DNA of 64,000 bases, taken from the NCBI GenBank assembly GCA_032716605.1, contig CM064571.1:14206751-14270750 (forward strand), given 5' to 3'. Below, piece after piece: positions 1 through 9,679 of this stretch (position 1 is the first letter of the stretch; each line of letters opens with the position of its first letter). The position numbers and the translations under genes were made by a program. The notes under the pieces were generated by a model, which did no database searches, had not been told where the DNA came from, and saw nothing but the letters and a program-made list of their open reading frames with translations. The stretch is from Paralithodes platypus (lineage: Eukaryota > Arthropoda > Malacostraca > Decapoda > Lithodidae).

Positions 1-59
1 CCTCCGGGAATCAAACCTATAATTTAATAGTGGCCCCTCCATCATTGACGATGTTGCCT
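1..59 (-). repeat. Internal complementary region of DIRS-2
   Basis: This short block joins sequence resembling the outer edge of a DIRS 3' end (TCAAACCTATAAT) to the complement of the 5' terminus at 16976-17013. That joint-of-both-ends structure is what DIRS elements carry next to their 3' terminal repeat. It is followed directly by a CTGGAGGGGGACATTCG block also found beside the DIRS-1 region at 1004-1022. Confidence 0.7.
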
Positions 60-435
60 GAATTTCCAAGACTGGAGGGGGACATTCGCATCAATATCTC
101 AAACCTCCAAACCCGCAAGGTATAGTCAAGAATTCGTATAACAGAATAGCTATTTTATTGTTTGCATACAATATACAAAAAGTAAAAAATATAAACAGTG
201 TGAGCAGTGAGTTGTTTCGAAGAAGACCTGCTCGAAACAGGTTCTCTTACATGAGATACTGTTGGAAACGTGATAAGAGGAGCTAATACAAAACTCCCTA
301 TCACTCTTTTCAGATTCTACACTATACATAGTTTATCATCTGGTAAAAGAAGATAACGGAGTCCCTTGACCAGTTTAAACACTCACCCAACTATCCCGGT
401 GCCCCTCGGATAGCCAACCTTAACTTATACATAAA
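60..435 (-). other. 3' non-coding segment of DIRS-2
   Basis: No gene is visible. On the minus strand it carries an AATAAA signal (in CAAACAATAAAATAGC) and an inverted repeat built on GTTTCGA...TCGAAAC near 210-240. The same position in DIRS-1 (1150-1180) has a different hairpin with the common core CTTCTTCGAA, so the pair looks like a conserved structural element. The segment ends where the DIRS-1 terminus begins. Confidence 0.55.
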
Positions 436-815
436 ATATAGGTTTGACTCCTGTAAGGAGATAAAGAAAACCTAATATTTAGTAGTGGCCCCGTAATCAT
501 CGACAATTATGCCTATTACATAAGGCACCCTCTTCAAACACTCATTTACCGTAGTTTGAATCTACCGCGCAGAGCATAAAAAATTGAGGAGCCTTCATCC
601 CGGAGGGATGCCTTCGCACGTCTTCGCATGCCTTCGCACGCAACCTCACTCATGGTTCGTCATTATGAAATTGGGTACTCACTACGAAAAAACTTCGTAA
701 AAAATAACAAATAAAAAGAAAATAAGAATAACTATTCATAAGCTTTCCATAACTTCGTGGATGTACTTGTGTGGATCTTTAACCAGACGCTGACTTCAGG
801 CGTCATTCTTCCTTC
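436..815 (-). repeat. DIRS-1 3' inverted terminal repeat
   Basis: From about 485 to 815 it is the reverse complement of 9371-9679. Shared landmarks are GTGGCCCC, ATAAGGCACCCTCTTCAAAC, CTACGAAAAAACTTCGTA (itself an inverted repeat) and GGCGTCATTCTTCCTTC. The outermost ~48 bases (436-484, starting TATAGGTTTGACTCC) are absent from the other end but reappear inverted in the internal region at 889-957. A ~30-bp run of CCTTCGCA repeats near 600-640 is unique to this copy. Confidence 0.85.
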
Positions 816-886
816 ACTGACATATCAAGTAAACCAAAATCCTTAATACATCAACGAATGGGAAGGGGATGGTCGGGAGGGCCCCA

Positions 887-995
887 GTCGTCAATGATTA
901 CGGGGCCACTACTAAATATTAGGTTTTCTTTATCTCCTTACAGGAGTCAAACCTATAATTTATTAGTGGCCCCTCCATCATTGACGATTATGCCT
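887..995 (-). repeat. DIRS-1 internal complementary region
   Basis: Bases 889-957 are the reverse complement of 437-505 (the element's 3' edge), and 957-995 are the reverse complement of 9640-9679 (its 5' edge). In DIRS elements such a composite of both ends is the proposed template for completing a circular DNA intermediate. It fixes the true ends of the element and shows the two ends are joined at ...CCTATA/ATTTATTAGTGG. Confidence 0.85.
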
Positions 996-1648
996 GATAT
1001 CTAAGACTGGAGGGGGACATTCGTAATCATATCATAACTCTAGCAAAAGCAGATAATCAAACAACCACATAGTATTCATACTTTGTAAAAAAGATATATT
1101 TGTGTGCATAATACTTTATACAGCATAAAAATATACAAAAAAGGTGACAAGCAGGAGCGTGCTTCGAAGAAGCCTGCTTGGACAAAAAAGGGGTTAACTC
1201 CGAGACACTGTACACAGAGCTGGTAGTTAAGAAGACACCCCACTTAAAGTAAGTGGTGAAAAACAAAAAACATCAAAGTTTACATGTGCACATATAAACC
1301 CCATTAACTCTTGGATATATTTTGAAAATTATACCGTAAAGAGGTACTTACATTACACATACCAGCTGCGGCCGCAACTACTAAGATATACTTAAAATTA
1401 TATTGTTCACAGCCAAAACTATTTACAACAAGCATTGTCTTTGAACTATGATTGGACGTTAGCACAATTTCCTGTAATGAATACTACAGAAAATTCTTTA
1501 AAATTACAGCACCTACACCCTGTATCACAGCTCGTAAGCTTCGCACACGTACTCTGGCGGGGTCTAGGGTGTCCTATGTTACACTGACTGCACCCCCCCC
1601 CCCCCTCTCTCTTTTCCTCATCTATACATTAAGTGACCCAGAGGCCAC
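996..1648 (-). other. 3' non-coding region of DIRS-1
   Basis: No gene is visible. It begins with CTGGAGGGGGACATTCG, also found next to the 1-59 region of DIRS-2. It contains a stem built on AAGCAGG...CCTGCTT around TTCGAAG near 1150-1180 and a C-homopolymer near 1591. It lies between the recombinase stop codon and the internal complementary region. Confidence 0.5.
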
Positions 1649-3254
1649 CTAGACCCTCTGCCGTAAAGCTATACATGGCATGGAAGGCCGGTCCAAACCT
1701 ACTGAAAGGTATCGAGTCAAAAAAGTATGATTAGAGGACCAGAGGTGCGTGGCTGCTATGTCCTCAACAGAAAAATTCTTAACCTCTGAAGTGCGCATGG
1801 GGGGTATGAGACACCACACTCCTGTGCTGACGTATTTGAGCTGTTCCCATCACTAAAATATTTATTTTACCATAAATAGCATTAATACTTATCCACATGC
1901 GCCTATTATAGGTTGATTATAAAGGTATTAACCTGTTACAACAATAAAACAAGTGGAAACAGCGTTTGGATGGTCAAAATCGGCGATACAGGCCGGGAGT
2001 TACACAATGTATAGCTGAGGCAACCTCCCAGCCCACCACTTTCCTCCACCTCTGGAGAGACACTGTCGATTGATACTCTCTCTCTCTCTCTTGCACTCGC
2101 TTGCTAACAGTGATGACAACGCCCTGCTACCAACTCGCTAATGTTAGCACGAAAATAGACCACAGGAAAAGGGAATAACAGGGAAAATAGGTGATAACTG
2201 AAGGAGGGGAGGAAACTGGGGAAGGAGGGGAGGTGGAGGAGTGATATTTGGCATGGCCCAGGGGCAAAATATATATATTTTTTTTTTCTTTTTTCTTTTT
2301 CTTTTTTTTTCGGTGTTTTAAATTGTTTTTTTTTCCCTGACTCTTAAGAGTCTTCCCGCAGTCCGCCGGGGAAACTCTTAAGAGTCTTCCAGCAGTTCCC
2401 GGGTTAAGGAAACGTAAAGAGGTCGCCCATTTGCGTAAATCGTGAGCTCTACCCACAACGCCGGGATTACTTTCCTGAATGACGTTAACTAAAAGAGAAG
2501 CCAGTTTACGCTTCATAACGCGTTTACCCGTACTAGATACCCATAAAGCACCTTGTTGATTCCTAGGTGCGACCTTTAAATATTTGGTAAGCGCTTGCAC
2601 TGGACATAAATTATGGTGCACCTTTCCCCTTTTCAATGCCGGCACCGTGAACTCTGAAAACACGTGATCACTGTGTTCATTCTTGGCGATGAACCCTGGG
2701 GAAGGAGCAATATGAATACAATCATTGAGCCTACCAAACCTGATGCAATTAGGTGTGTTGCTCATCGCTGCCAGCTCAGACACCCTGTTCCCGGTAGCTA
2801 AAGCCATAAGGAATACTGCCCTTTTTAAAAGTAAGTCAAAATCTGCAGTATTTTGGTACCGCCGGGAATGAAGTAATGACAATGCTTTGTCCAGAGACCA
2901 GGTAGGCATGAGCTGACGGGGAGGTGGGCGGAGTTTAAAACATGCCCTCATGAAGCCTGTTTCCTCCGCTAGTGGTATGGTTAGACCCGTAAGGTCCAGG
3001 AATGGCACCCTAATTGCTGTTAAGTGATTCTTTAACGTTACTACTGATAGCCGTTTCTGCTCAAACAGATAGTTTAAATAATTAAAAACCAAAGCCACCG
3101 AAGGCACGGATTGTTCTGTTCTGAGTATCCAAGAAGTAAAAGACTGCCAATGCGAATGATACTGTCTCTTAGTAGATTGTGTGTATTGATTCATGAATTT
3201 ATCGGTCACGGTTCTACCATACGGAGCTAGCCATTTGGCCTCCTGAATGTCCAT
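1649..3254 (-). pseudogene. DIRS-1 tyrosine recombinase, split by a TTAA MITE
   Basis: This gene encodes the integrase-like tyrosine recombinase that inserts circular DIRS DNA. I chose the ATG at 3254 because the conserved protein starts there (MDIQEAKWLAP). The N-terminal SAM-like part has TKRQYHSHWQSF. The catalytic core shows the first Arg in TGNRVSEL and the H-x-x-R box in AHDLRKWATS. Just after this box a MITE (1779-2407) interrupts the gene. Past it, at 1778-1649, the same reading continues in frame with one TTAA kept: WSSNHTFLTRYLS supplies the expected nucleophilic Tyr, ending at a stop at 1649-1651. Without the MITE the frame is about 326 codons, a normal size. The start overlaps the end of the RNase H frame. 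The gene was therefore probably open when the MITE landed. Confidence 0.85.
1779..2407 (+). mobile_element. TTAA MITE family 1, copy A (in DIRS-1 recombinase)
   Basis: TTAA flanks both ends, and the outer sequence is TTAACC...GGGTTAA. It shares internal blocks with copies B (14099) and C (52080), including AACAATAAAACAAGTGGAAA, TTTGCTAATGTTAGCAC-type sequence and AACAGGGAAAATAGGTGATAA. It has no coding capacity. TTAA targets and exact rejoining are typical of piggyBac-like elements, so this is probably a non-autonomous one; no transposase of that type is in the window. It carries a T/A homopolymer block near 2280-2330. Confidence 0.85.
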
Positions 3255-5105
3255 AATGCAAAAGTCAGCGAGGTCTCTAGGTTGCCAATCGTGTCTAAGT
3301 GGAAATACCCGACCGGGAGCGACACCGGGTTCGGGCACCACGTCTTTAATTGCTGGTACCACGCCTGCGCCGGCCACAGGGGCGCGATTAATGAGACGAT
3401 GCCCCGATAATCCTGTAGTTTGTTTACTACTTGGCACATTAGAGAAGCGTCTGGCGGCGGAAACAGATAAATGGAACTCCACATGTTCCAGTCCGTCACC
3501 AGTGCGTCGGGTCCTCCCGCCGGCGTGGTTGTCCGGCGGGTTAGGTACAGCGGGAGTTTGTGAGTCTCCTCGGACGCAAATAGATCCACTTGTGGACGGT
3601 AAGGCTTCGCAATCATTAGGTCGAAAATGTTTTGCTTGAGCGCCCATTCTACTGTTGTGCTCTGTCTCCGAGATAGAGCATCTGCCCAGACGTTCGCTAC
3701 GCCGGGGAGATAAGAAGCGTGAAGCTGAATTTCCAGCTTGTCGGCTAGTACAAAAATCTTTTCTGACACGTTTAGCAACCTCCGAGATCGCGTTGACCCC
3801 TGTTTCTGAACGCAGTGAACCGCATTCAGATTGTCCATCCTGAAGGCCACCGATTTGCCCCGCAAAGAAAAGCCGTGAGCCTGAAGGAAATACAAGGGGA
3901 CTAGTAACTCTTTGACATTTATGTGGGAGGATTCTGAATGGGACCAAAGCCCTTGACCCTGGTGCCCTTGGTTTGACTGAAAGCCCCAACCTATCGTGCC
4001 TGACGCATTCGTGTCCACCCATACCGTCGGCGGAGGAGAGGTCCAAGACATGACTGAGTGCAATGTTTCCCTCTTCGCCCAGACTGCTAGTAAGGTGTGT
4101 ATTAATTTTGGGATGGGCCATAATGTTTCCGCCGGCAATAGTGGAAAAAATTTGTTGCCCTCCAAAATTAAACGTTTGACTTTCAACCGGCCCAACTTTA
4201 CAGTTAGTTGAATCCAGTTGAGAGAGCCGACCAGAGATTCCCAGACTCTCCGTGTCGTAGTCAGACTGTGAAGAAACAGAAACAGTTTCTTGCGAAACCT
4301 GTTCCGATTGTCCACACTCTGACTCAGAGTGAGAGCAGTGTCCCAGACCAGCCCTATCCACTGAACCACTCGTGAGGGAACAAGGTTTGACTTTACCAGG
4401 TTTACCTTGAATCCTAGAGTTTTTACATGAGTTAATGTTATGTTGACATGATTTATGCATAATTGTTCCGTCTCCGCCACCACCAGCCAGTCGTCTAGAT
4501 ACCACAAAATCCTGATCCCTTGTTGCAACAATCAGGGCTTGCCGGACTAATTTCGTGAATATGCGAGGTGCTAGGTTTAAACCGAACGGCATCCTCTGAA
4601 AGACATAAGTCTGATGCATGATTCTTAATGCTAGAAAACGTTGAAACCGTTTGTTCACCGGGACGTGCCAATACGCGTCCGTCAGGTCTTAAGAACACAT
4701 CCACCCTTCCGGCGGAAGTGTTAGCCTGATCTGATTCACTGTCAGCATCCGGAAGGACACGTTGTGAATATGGAGGTTCAGATAAGACAGGTCTACGACC
4801 GGCCTCATCTGAACACTGTCCCTTTTGGATACCAGAAAAAGTTTGGATGTAAAAACTGGGTAATTTTGGGGGACCGGGATGATAACATTCTTGGCCACCA
4901 TCTCTTGGATCAGTGACTCCACCTCTAATGAAACAAAATTTGCCTTTGTCGGCTGACGTAAGCGAGGTCGCCGGAGCCACTGCCAGGTGATGCCTTTGCG
5001 TGCCACCATCCTTGCCCATGTGTTTAAAGGCCATGCGTGATGATTCGCCCGGAACGACCCAGTTAGCAGACAAGGGTTCGCCGGCTGGACTACCCCCTGA
5101 TCCAC
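3227..5105 (-). pseudogene. DIRS-1 reverse transcriptase / RNase H
   Basis: The frame copies element RNA into DNA. The 5' part (5105-4692) has FTSKLFLVSKRDSVQMRPVV, matching RT domain 2. An in-frame TAA at 4689-4691 directly precedes the catalytic motif DLTDAYWHVPV (about 4650-4688). Reading continues through FQRMPFGLNLAPRIF, then shifts frame near 4500-4531 to reach YLDDWLVVAE, the second catalytic motif. RNase H follows with WVDTNASGTIGWG, KELLVPL, FRMDNLNAV and GVANVWADALSRR. The gene ends at 3227, overlapping the recombinase start by about 28 bases. One stop and one frameshift are the only defects I see. The connection to gag upstream is unclear. Confidence 0.8.
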
Positions 5106-5140
5106 TCGCCGGAAGATCGGCCGTGGGAGTGAGGGAGACC

Positions 5141-7863
5141 TTAGTTTTTTGGTGGTGGTGGTGGTGGAAGTTTAGACGACTGGCCGGGTTTGGCTGGAGA
5201 CGGGCCCTGACCCGGCCTTTGATACCTCTGTCCTTTATGGGTACCTGAAGACTTTCCTTGCTTGTATCTGTACTGACCTTGGGTGGAAGAGGATTTAGGC
5301 AAATGAAAGGATTTTTCCCCACCAGACTGAGCTTTAGCGACTGGTTTGGGATTGGTAAAAGTGAAAGCAGGTTTCTGAGACGGGGCGGGACTGTGCTTCA
5401 AGGCCTGAGCCATGTTAAATACCGTCCTCCACACCTCCGGGGACAATAAAGAGGCAGTTAGAACTGGGGACATTACTACTTGATTATCAATCCTATCCGG
5501 GAGCTTTCGGACTATAGACATCCTTAGATCTTGTATTGCCCGCATCGCCTCTAACAAGGCCGTGCGTATATCTCCTAGTGACTGAATAGAAGTTTGGAGA
5601 AGTAAGTGTCTAGATAGTTCGATTGCCTTTCGGACTTCTGTGTCCGCGATAGCCTGAGCAGATCTTAGCATTGATTTTGCTACTTGTTGCGTAACAATAT
5701 ACTGAGAAAATAGTCTGTACGCCTTACCCCGTTGCCTAAACTCCCGGTCTAGATGAGCAGTGGAAGGTGTAGAGAACGGATCTTTAAGCTCGCATAGATT
5801 AATTTTAGGGGCAGCTAAAAAGGCAAAGAGAGCAGAGGGAACTCCGCCGGCAGAGTATACTGGGAGAAAGAACCAAGAATGGCTCTCGTGTGGAATTTGG
5901 TGTGAAGCTTTAGAAGTGAATGTCGTTGCAAAGTTTTGCGCCTCGACTTCCCAGTCCACCCAAGGTCCCGGACCCAATTGCTCCACCTTCAAAACTGGGT
6001 TCGCGGCTGAGTCAGTAAACGTCTTTAATCCCAACTCAGGGGTTTGATATCATTGAACCCATCATGTTTTGTCCAGTCCGAAAACAGTTTTGAAGCTGAC
6101 GCAGGGGGTAGGGCAGGTGTAGAAGAATATACAAAATAATCATGATGATAATAGTTGGGGATGGCCTTAATACTAACATCAAGTACATTTCCCAGCATAT
6201 GTAGAGCCCTTAACTTCCTAGATTTATTTCCTTGGATTACCCACTCTCGTGGTACCGGAAGCTCCCCTGACATAGTGGACTGTGCTACCTCTGGCTTTGT
6301 TGGTACCAATGATACCCAAGAATCGTCTGGCCCGTATAAGAGAGGCATAGCCCCTTTTCTGATCAGGGCTTTGTCTAATGGGGGAGGATTTACGTCTGCT
6401 ACTACTCGCACATTGGAAGTAGTTAGTGCCGCCGAAGTTGGCCTAGTAACAATAGTAGGTGATACAAGGGGAGTGAGCGGAGTTTGTGTCAAAGTAACGG
6501 AAGTAGCCAGAGGTCGGACAGTCGATGTTGGCGTGGGAGCTCCCAGACCAACCATAGGAGGCTCCGGTTGCTGGCCAAAAAACTTAGTTAAAGCACTCGC
6601 TAATAGCCCATCAATCTCATCCGCCGTGACAAATTGAGCAGAGGAAGAACTATTAGGTGAAATATCCCTATTCTGAGAGTTGTTACCCACCTCAGAAATA
6701 ATAGATCCATCATCCCCTGCCTCCGGTCCCTCCTGAGAGGATTCCGCCGAGGCTGGGGCCCATTGCCATGTTAAGTCAGGGATGGAAGACGGTGTCTCCG
6801 CGTCCCGGTGGACTTCAGCCACTACCTGAGTTGCCTGAGACGGCAGAGAGCTGTCCCGCCATGGCTGGGAGTACCTCCAAACTCCCCGGCCTTGGTCGGA
6901 ACTTACTTGTGAGCCAGGCCCCACCCCAATGACTGAGCCCTCACTCGAACCCTCTAGCGGGTTATCACTGCCGGGAGAACCCTCTAAATCTAAAGTGAGA
7001 ATATTATTTGGGGACACTATGTCCGCCGGAATATCCCCGACCACAGTCTCTGACTCCACTTCCGACCTGTCAGATTGGACTTGAGACATGTCGGGAGTAG
7101 AGGTAGAAAGCGAGGTTCGAGGCTCCGGCGAACGCCGGGAGGACTTTCGTACATGAGACTCTTTTTTAGAAGACTTGTGACTCCGCCTCGACTTTGATGT
7201 ATCACTAGAACTGTCCTTGGTCTTGTCTGTCTTACTCTTCTTCCACGAAGGTGAAGTCGAGTGACTATGTGTCTGCTTTCTGAGAGGAGACCGTGACCTG
7301 GACCTAGATCTTGACTCCGAAGTTATCGCCGGGGGAGACGGCTCTCGCGGTCTCTTAGATGTGCCGGGGGAGGGAAGAAGCTCTTTAACCAGCCCAGTCT
7401 CTACCGGCTTAGCTACTTTACTTCGGGAAGGAGGACGTTTAATTGGGGGGTACTGAACCAACAAACGGTCCCACAGAATTACGTTATCACATTGCAATGC
7501 TTTATGAGCCACTGCAGTCGCATAATTAGTAAGAAGTTGTCTGACCTCGCGTAATGCAACCGCCGCGGCCAGATTGTCGTTCTGTAATACTTTAATACCC
7601 AGCTGACTACAAAAGGTACAATTCTTTGTTACCCACAAACCCCTTGATCAGTCCAAGCATTTGACACAACGAATGCACAGAGTGTGCGCAAAAATAGGGA
7701 TCCCAGAACATGAGGGCGTTGAGCAAAGAGCAAAAACAGGGGCTAGAGCAGCCATGGCAGAGACTGGTTAAAAGCTAACTCCCCCCGGGCCTCACCTGGT
7801 CCTCTGTGGACCCGCCGGAACGCCGCCCTGGAAAAAAGAAAATTTCCAGGAATTAATGCTCAT
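5141..7863 (-). pseudogene. DIRS-1 gag-like protein with Cys/His cluster and RS-rich region
   Basis: The ATG at 7861-7863 begins MS-I-N-SWKF-S, which matches the start of the DIRS-2 gag. A cluster C-x4-C...H-x2-C-x2-C-x2-C...C-x2-C follows (HTLCIRCVKCLD, then CTFC, about 7730-7610); a TGA lies just after KCLD, and reading frames differ between the ATG and the cluster. The long open stretch 7638-6025 is rich in Ser/Arg (ESRSRSRSRSPLRKQ) and Lys/Ser, then reaches the core VPREWVIQGNKSRKLRALHM and HDYFVYSS. A one-base shift near 6035 links to 6034-5141, with QSLGDIRTALLEAMR and a Pro-rich end. Capsid function is inferred from position; I do not recognise a named domain. Confidence 0.7.
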
Positions 7864-9370
7864 AAGGTTACCCCAAAATGTTCTAACACAAGTGTTAATG
7901 ACCCGCCGGGCAACGAGATGTAATACACCACCATTACCTCTCGTTACCCTGTAGGTTCATATGTAAAGATTTGTAAATAACTTTACGTGTCCAAAAGATT
8001 TAAGAATATCCTCTGACATGATATAAAGATGAGCAGTTCTTTATAAGTGACGCAGTCTTCCCTGTGATATAACGTTCACCGGGAACCCATAATAAGACGC
8101 CGGCCTCCTTATTATAACGCAGTTAGCCAGGTTAAGCCCATCTTAATCATTAGATCGCCGTGAGTTGAATGTCTTGATACCTAATTGTATCCCTCAATTG
8201 TTAGGCTAATCCTACCGAATTGCAAATCCGTGATTCCCACCCTCCCGAGGTTCAACCGCCGGGTGAAAATTAATAGAAAAGTTAACCCCAATTGTTCCTA
8301 TCCCCACTTCTTTGCAAAAGATCGCCGGGGTGGAAAGACTACTCAAACAACACAGCCCAGTTTTTCAACGGCTTTGCAAAACCGGGAAAAAATATAGTCA
8401 ACAGGTGTCCGCATGAACCCCTAGTTGAATCGGGTAAAGCCCTTCTGCCGGGAAACACACAGTAAGCCTGAACACAGGCCCCACTACAGAGACGCAGTTC
8501 TGGAGAGCCCTCAAGCCACCACTCGCCGGGGGAAACTAGCCTATTTTAACCACGCGTGATTAAAACTCGGCAACCAGCCAGATTTTCTCGGTGCAATCGA
8601 GAAAACCCGCCGGAAAAGGCAACCCACACCCACCAGACGCAATCTGAGAACCAGCCGGGTTTTCACGGAGCAATCGAGAAAACCCGCCGGAAACGGTAAC
8701 CCACACCAACCAGAAGCAATCGGAGGTACACAAATAGTGCCTGGAATAAGCCAATACACAACTTATCCAGAACACACATGACACAGTAGTACATATTTAT
8801 ACAATAAATCAATAACACTTGTACATGTAAAAAAGCTACGAGAGGCTGGCTAGGCCTAAGCAGACGGAGTATCGCTTAAACATGTGGTAATAAAACAAAA
8901 AGCACTGAATATTATCACAACAGGAACAGCAGCCAACACACCTCGAAGAAATATACCCGGGAGAGGGAAGCACTGACACGGGACCTAGAAAAAACTTCAC
9001 TAAGTGAAGAAAAATACGCTAGGAACGTCAGAAAACAAACAAATAAGGCAACTTCATCAGAAAGATAAAAAGAAGCCTAATCACGCTTTGTTAAAGCCAA
9101 CTAAATAACTAGGCTAGCTAATCCGCGAAAACGTTTCACGCGTCCACCCCGGGACCACGAGGGTACGCCCGAAATAGGCGTCCCAAATACACGACCCAAA
9201 ATACACTGAACTGCGGGCAGCCCGCCCATGACACGCCTGCTACGCATATCCTAACCTTACTCGATACATCCCAGAGTAAACAAATTAGAAAAAACTCACT
9301 AGGGACGCAGCAAATGCGGAACGAGCGGAGCGTAGGGAGACACGTCAGGGCAGGTTGAGCGCAGAGCAGA
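7864..9370 (-). other. DIRS-1 5' leader
   Basis: No gene is visible between the gag start and the 5' terminal repeat. The stretch is rich in GCCGG-type hexamers (for example at 7811, 7901, 8099, 8257, 8321, 8445, 8521, 8605 and 8681) and includes one ~78-bp tandem duplication at 8573-8726. Confidence 0.55.
8573..8726. repeat. Two-copy tandem repeat, ~78 bp, in DIRS-1 leader
   Basis: Two adjacent copies share CAATCGAGAAAACCCGCCGG and CCAGC...TTTTC...GG(A/T)AACCCACAC...CCAGA(A/C)GCAATC. They give paired short open frames on the minus strand with similar peptides, which I regard as incidental. Confidence 0.7.
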
Positions 9371-9679
9371 GAAGGAAGAATGACGCCTGAAGTCAGCGTC
9401 TGGTTAAAGATCCACACAAGTACATCCACGAAGTTATGGAAAGCTTATGAATAGTTATTCTTATTTTCTTTTTATTTGTTATTTTTTACGAAGTTTTTTC
9501 GTAGTGAGTACCCAATTTCATAATGACGAACCATGAGTGAGGTTGCATGCGCTCATAATGAAGGCTCCTCAATTTTGTATGCTCTGCGCGGTAGATTCAA
9601 ACTACGGTAAATGAGTGTTTGAAGAGGGTGCCTTATGTAATAGGCATAATCGTCAATGATGGAGGGGCCACTAATAAAT
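9371..9679 (-). repeat. DIRS-1 5' inverted terminal repeat
   Basis: It is the reverse complement of about 485-815. It ends in GATGGAGGGGCCACTAATAAAT; the next bases (CATAATC) are DIRS-2 sequence. The DIRS-2 5' end at 17013 has the same closing block GATGGAGGGGCCACTATTCAAT. Confidence 0.85.

Larger units (their letters stand above)
436..9679 (-). mobile_element. DIRS-1: structurally near-complete DIRS retrotransposon
   Basis: It has inverted terminal repeats (436-815 and 9371-9679), an internal complementary region (887-995) and, on the minus strand, gag (7863-5141), RT/RNase H (5105-3227) and a tyrosine recombinase (3254-1649) that overlaps the RT/RNase H frame, as is usual in DIRS elements. 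Both ends are defined by the internal complementary region, which contains complements of each terminus. The copy is dead: a stop and frameshifts in gag, a stop and a frameshift in RT, and a 629-bp TTAA MITE inside the recombinase gene. It lies wholly inside DIRS-2 in the same orientation, and I see no convincing target duplication, as expected for recombinase-mediated insertion. Confidence 0.85.

Noticed and set aside
2127..4658. An 843-codon open frame as one protein
   Set aside because: Its first part is RT sequence, the middle is out of frame relative to RNase H, the next part is recombinase, and the end is MITE sequence. It is a chance chain of frames.
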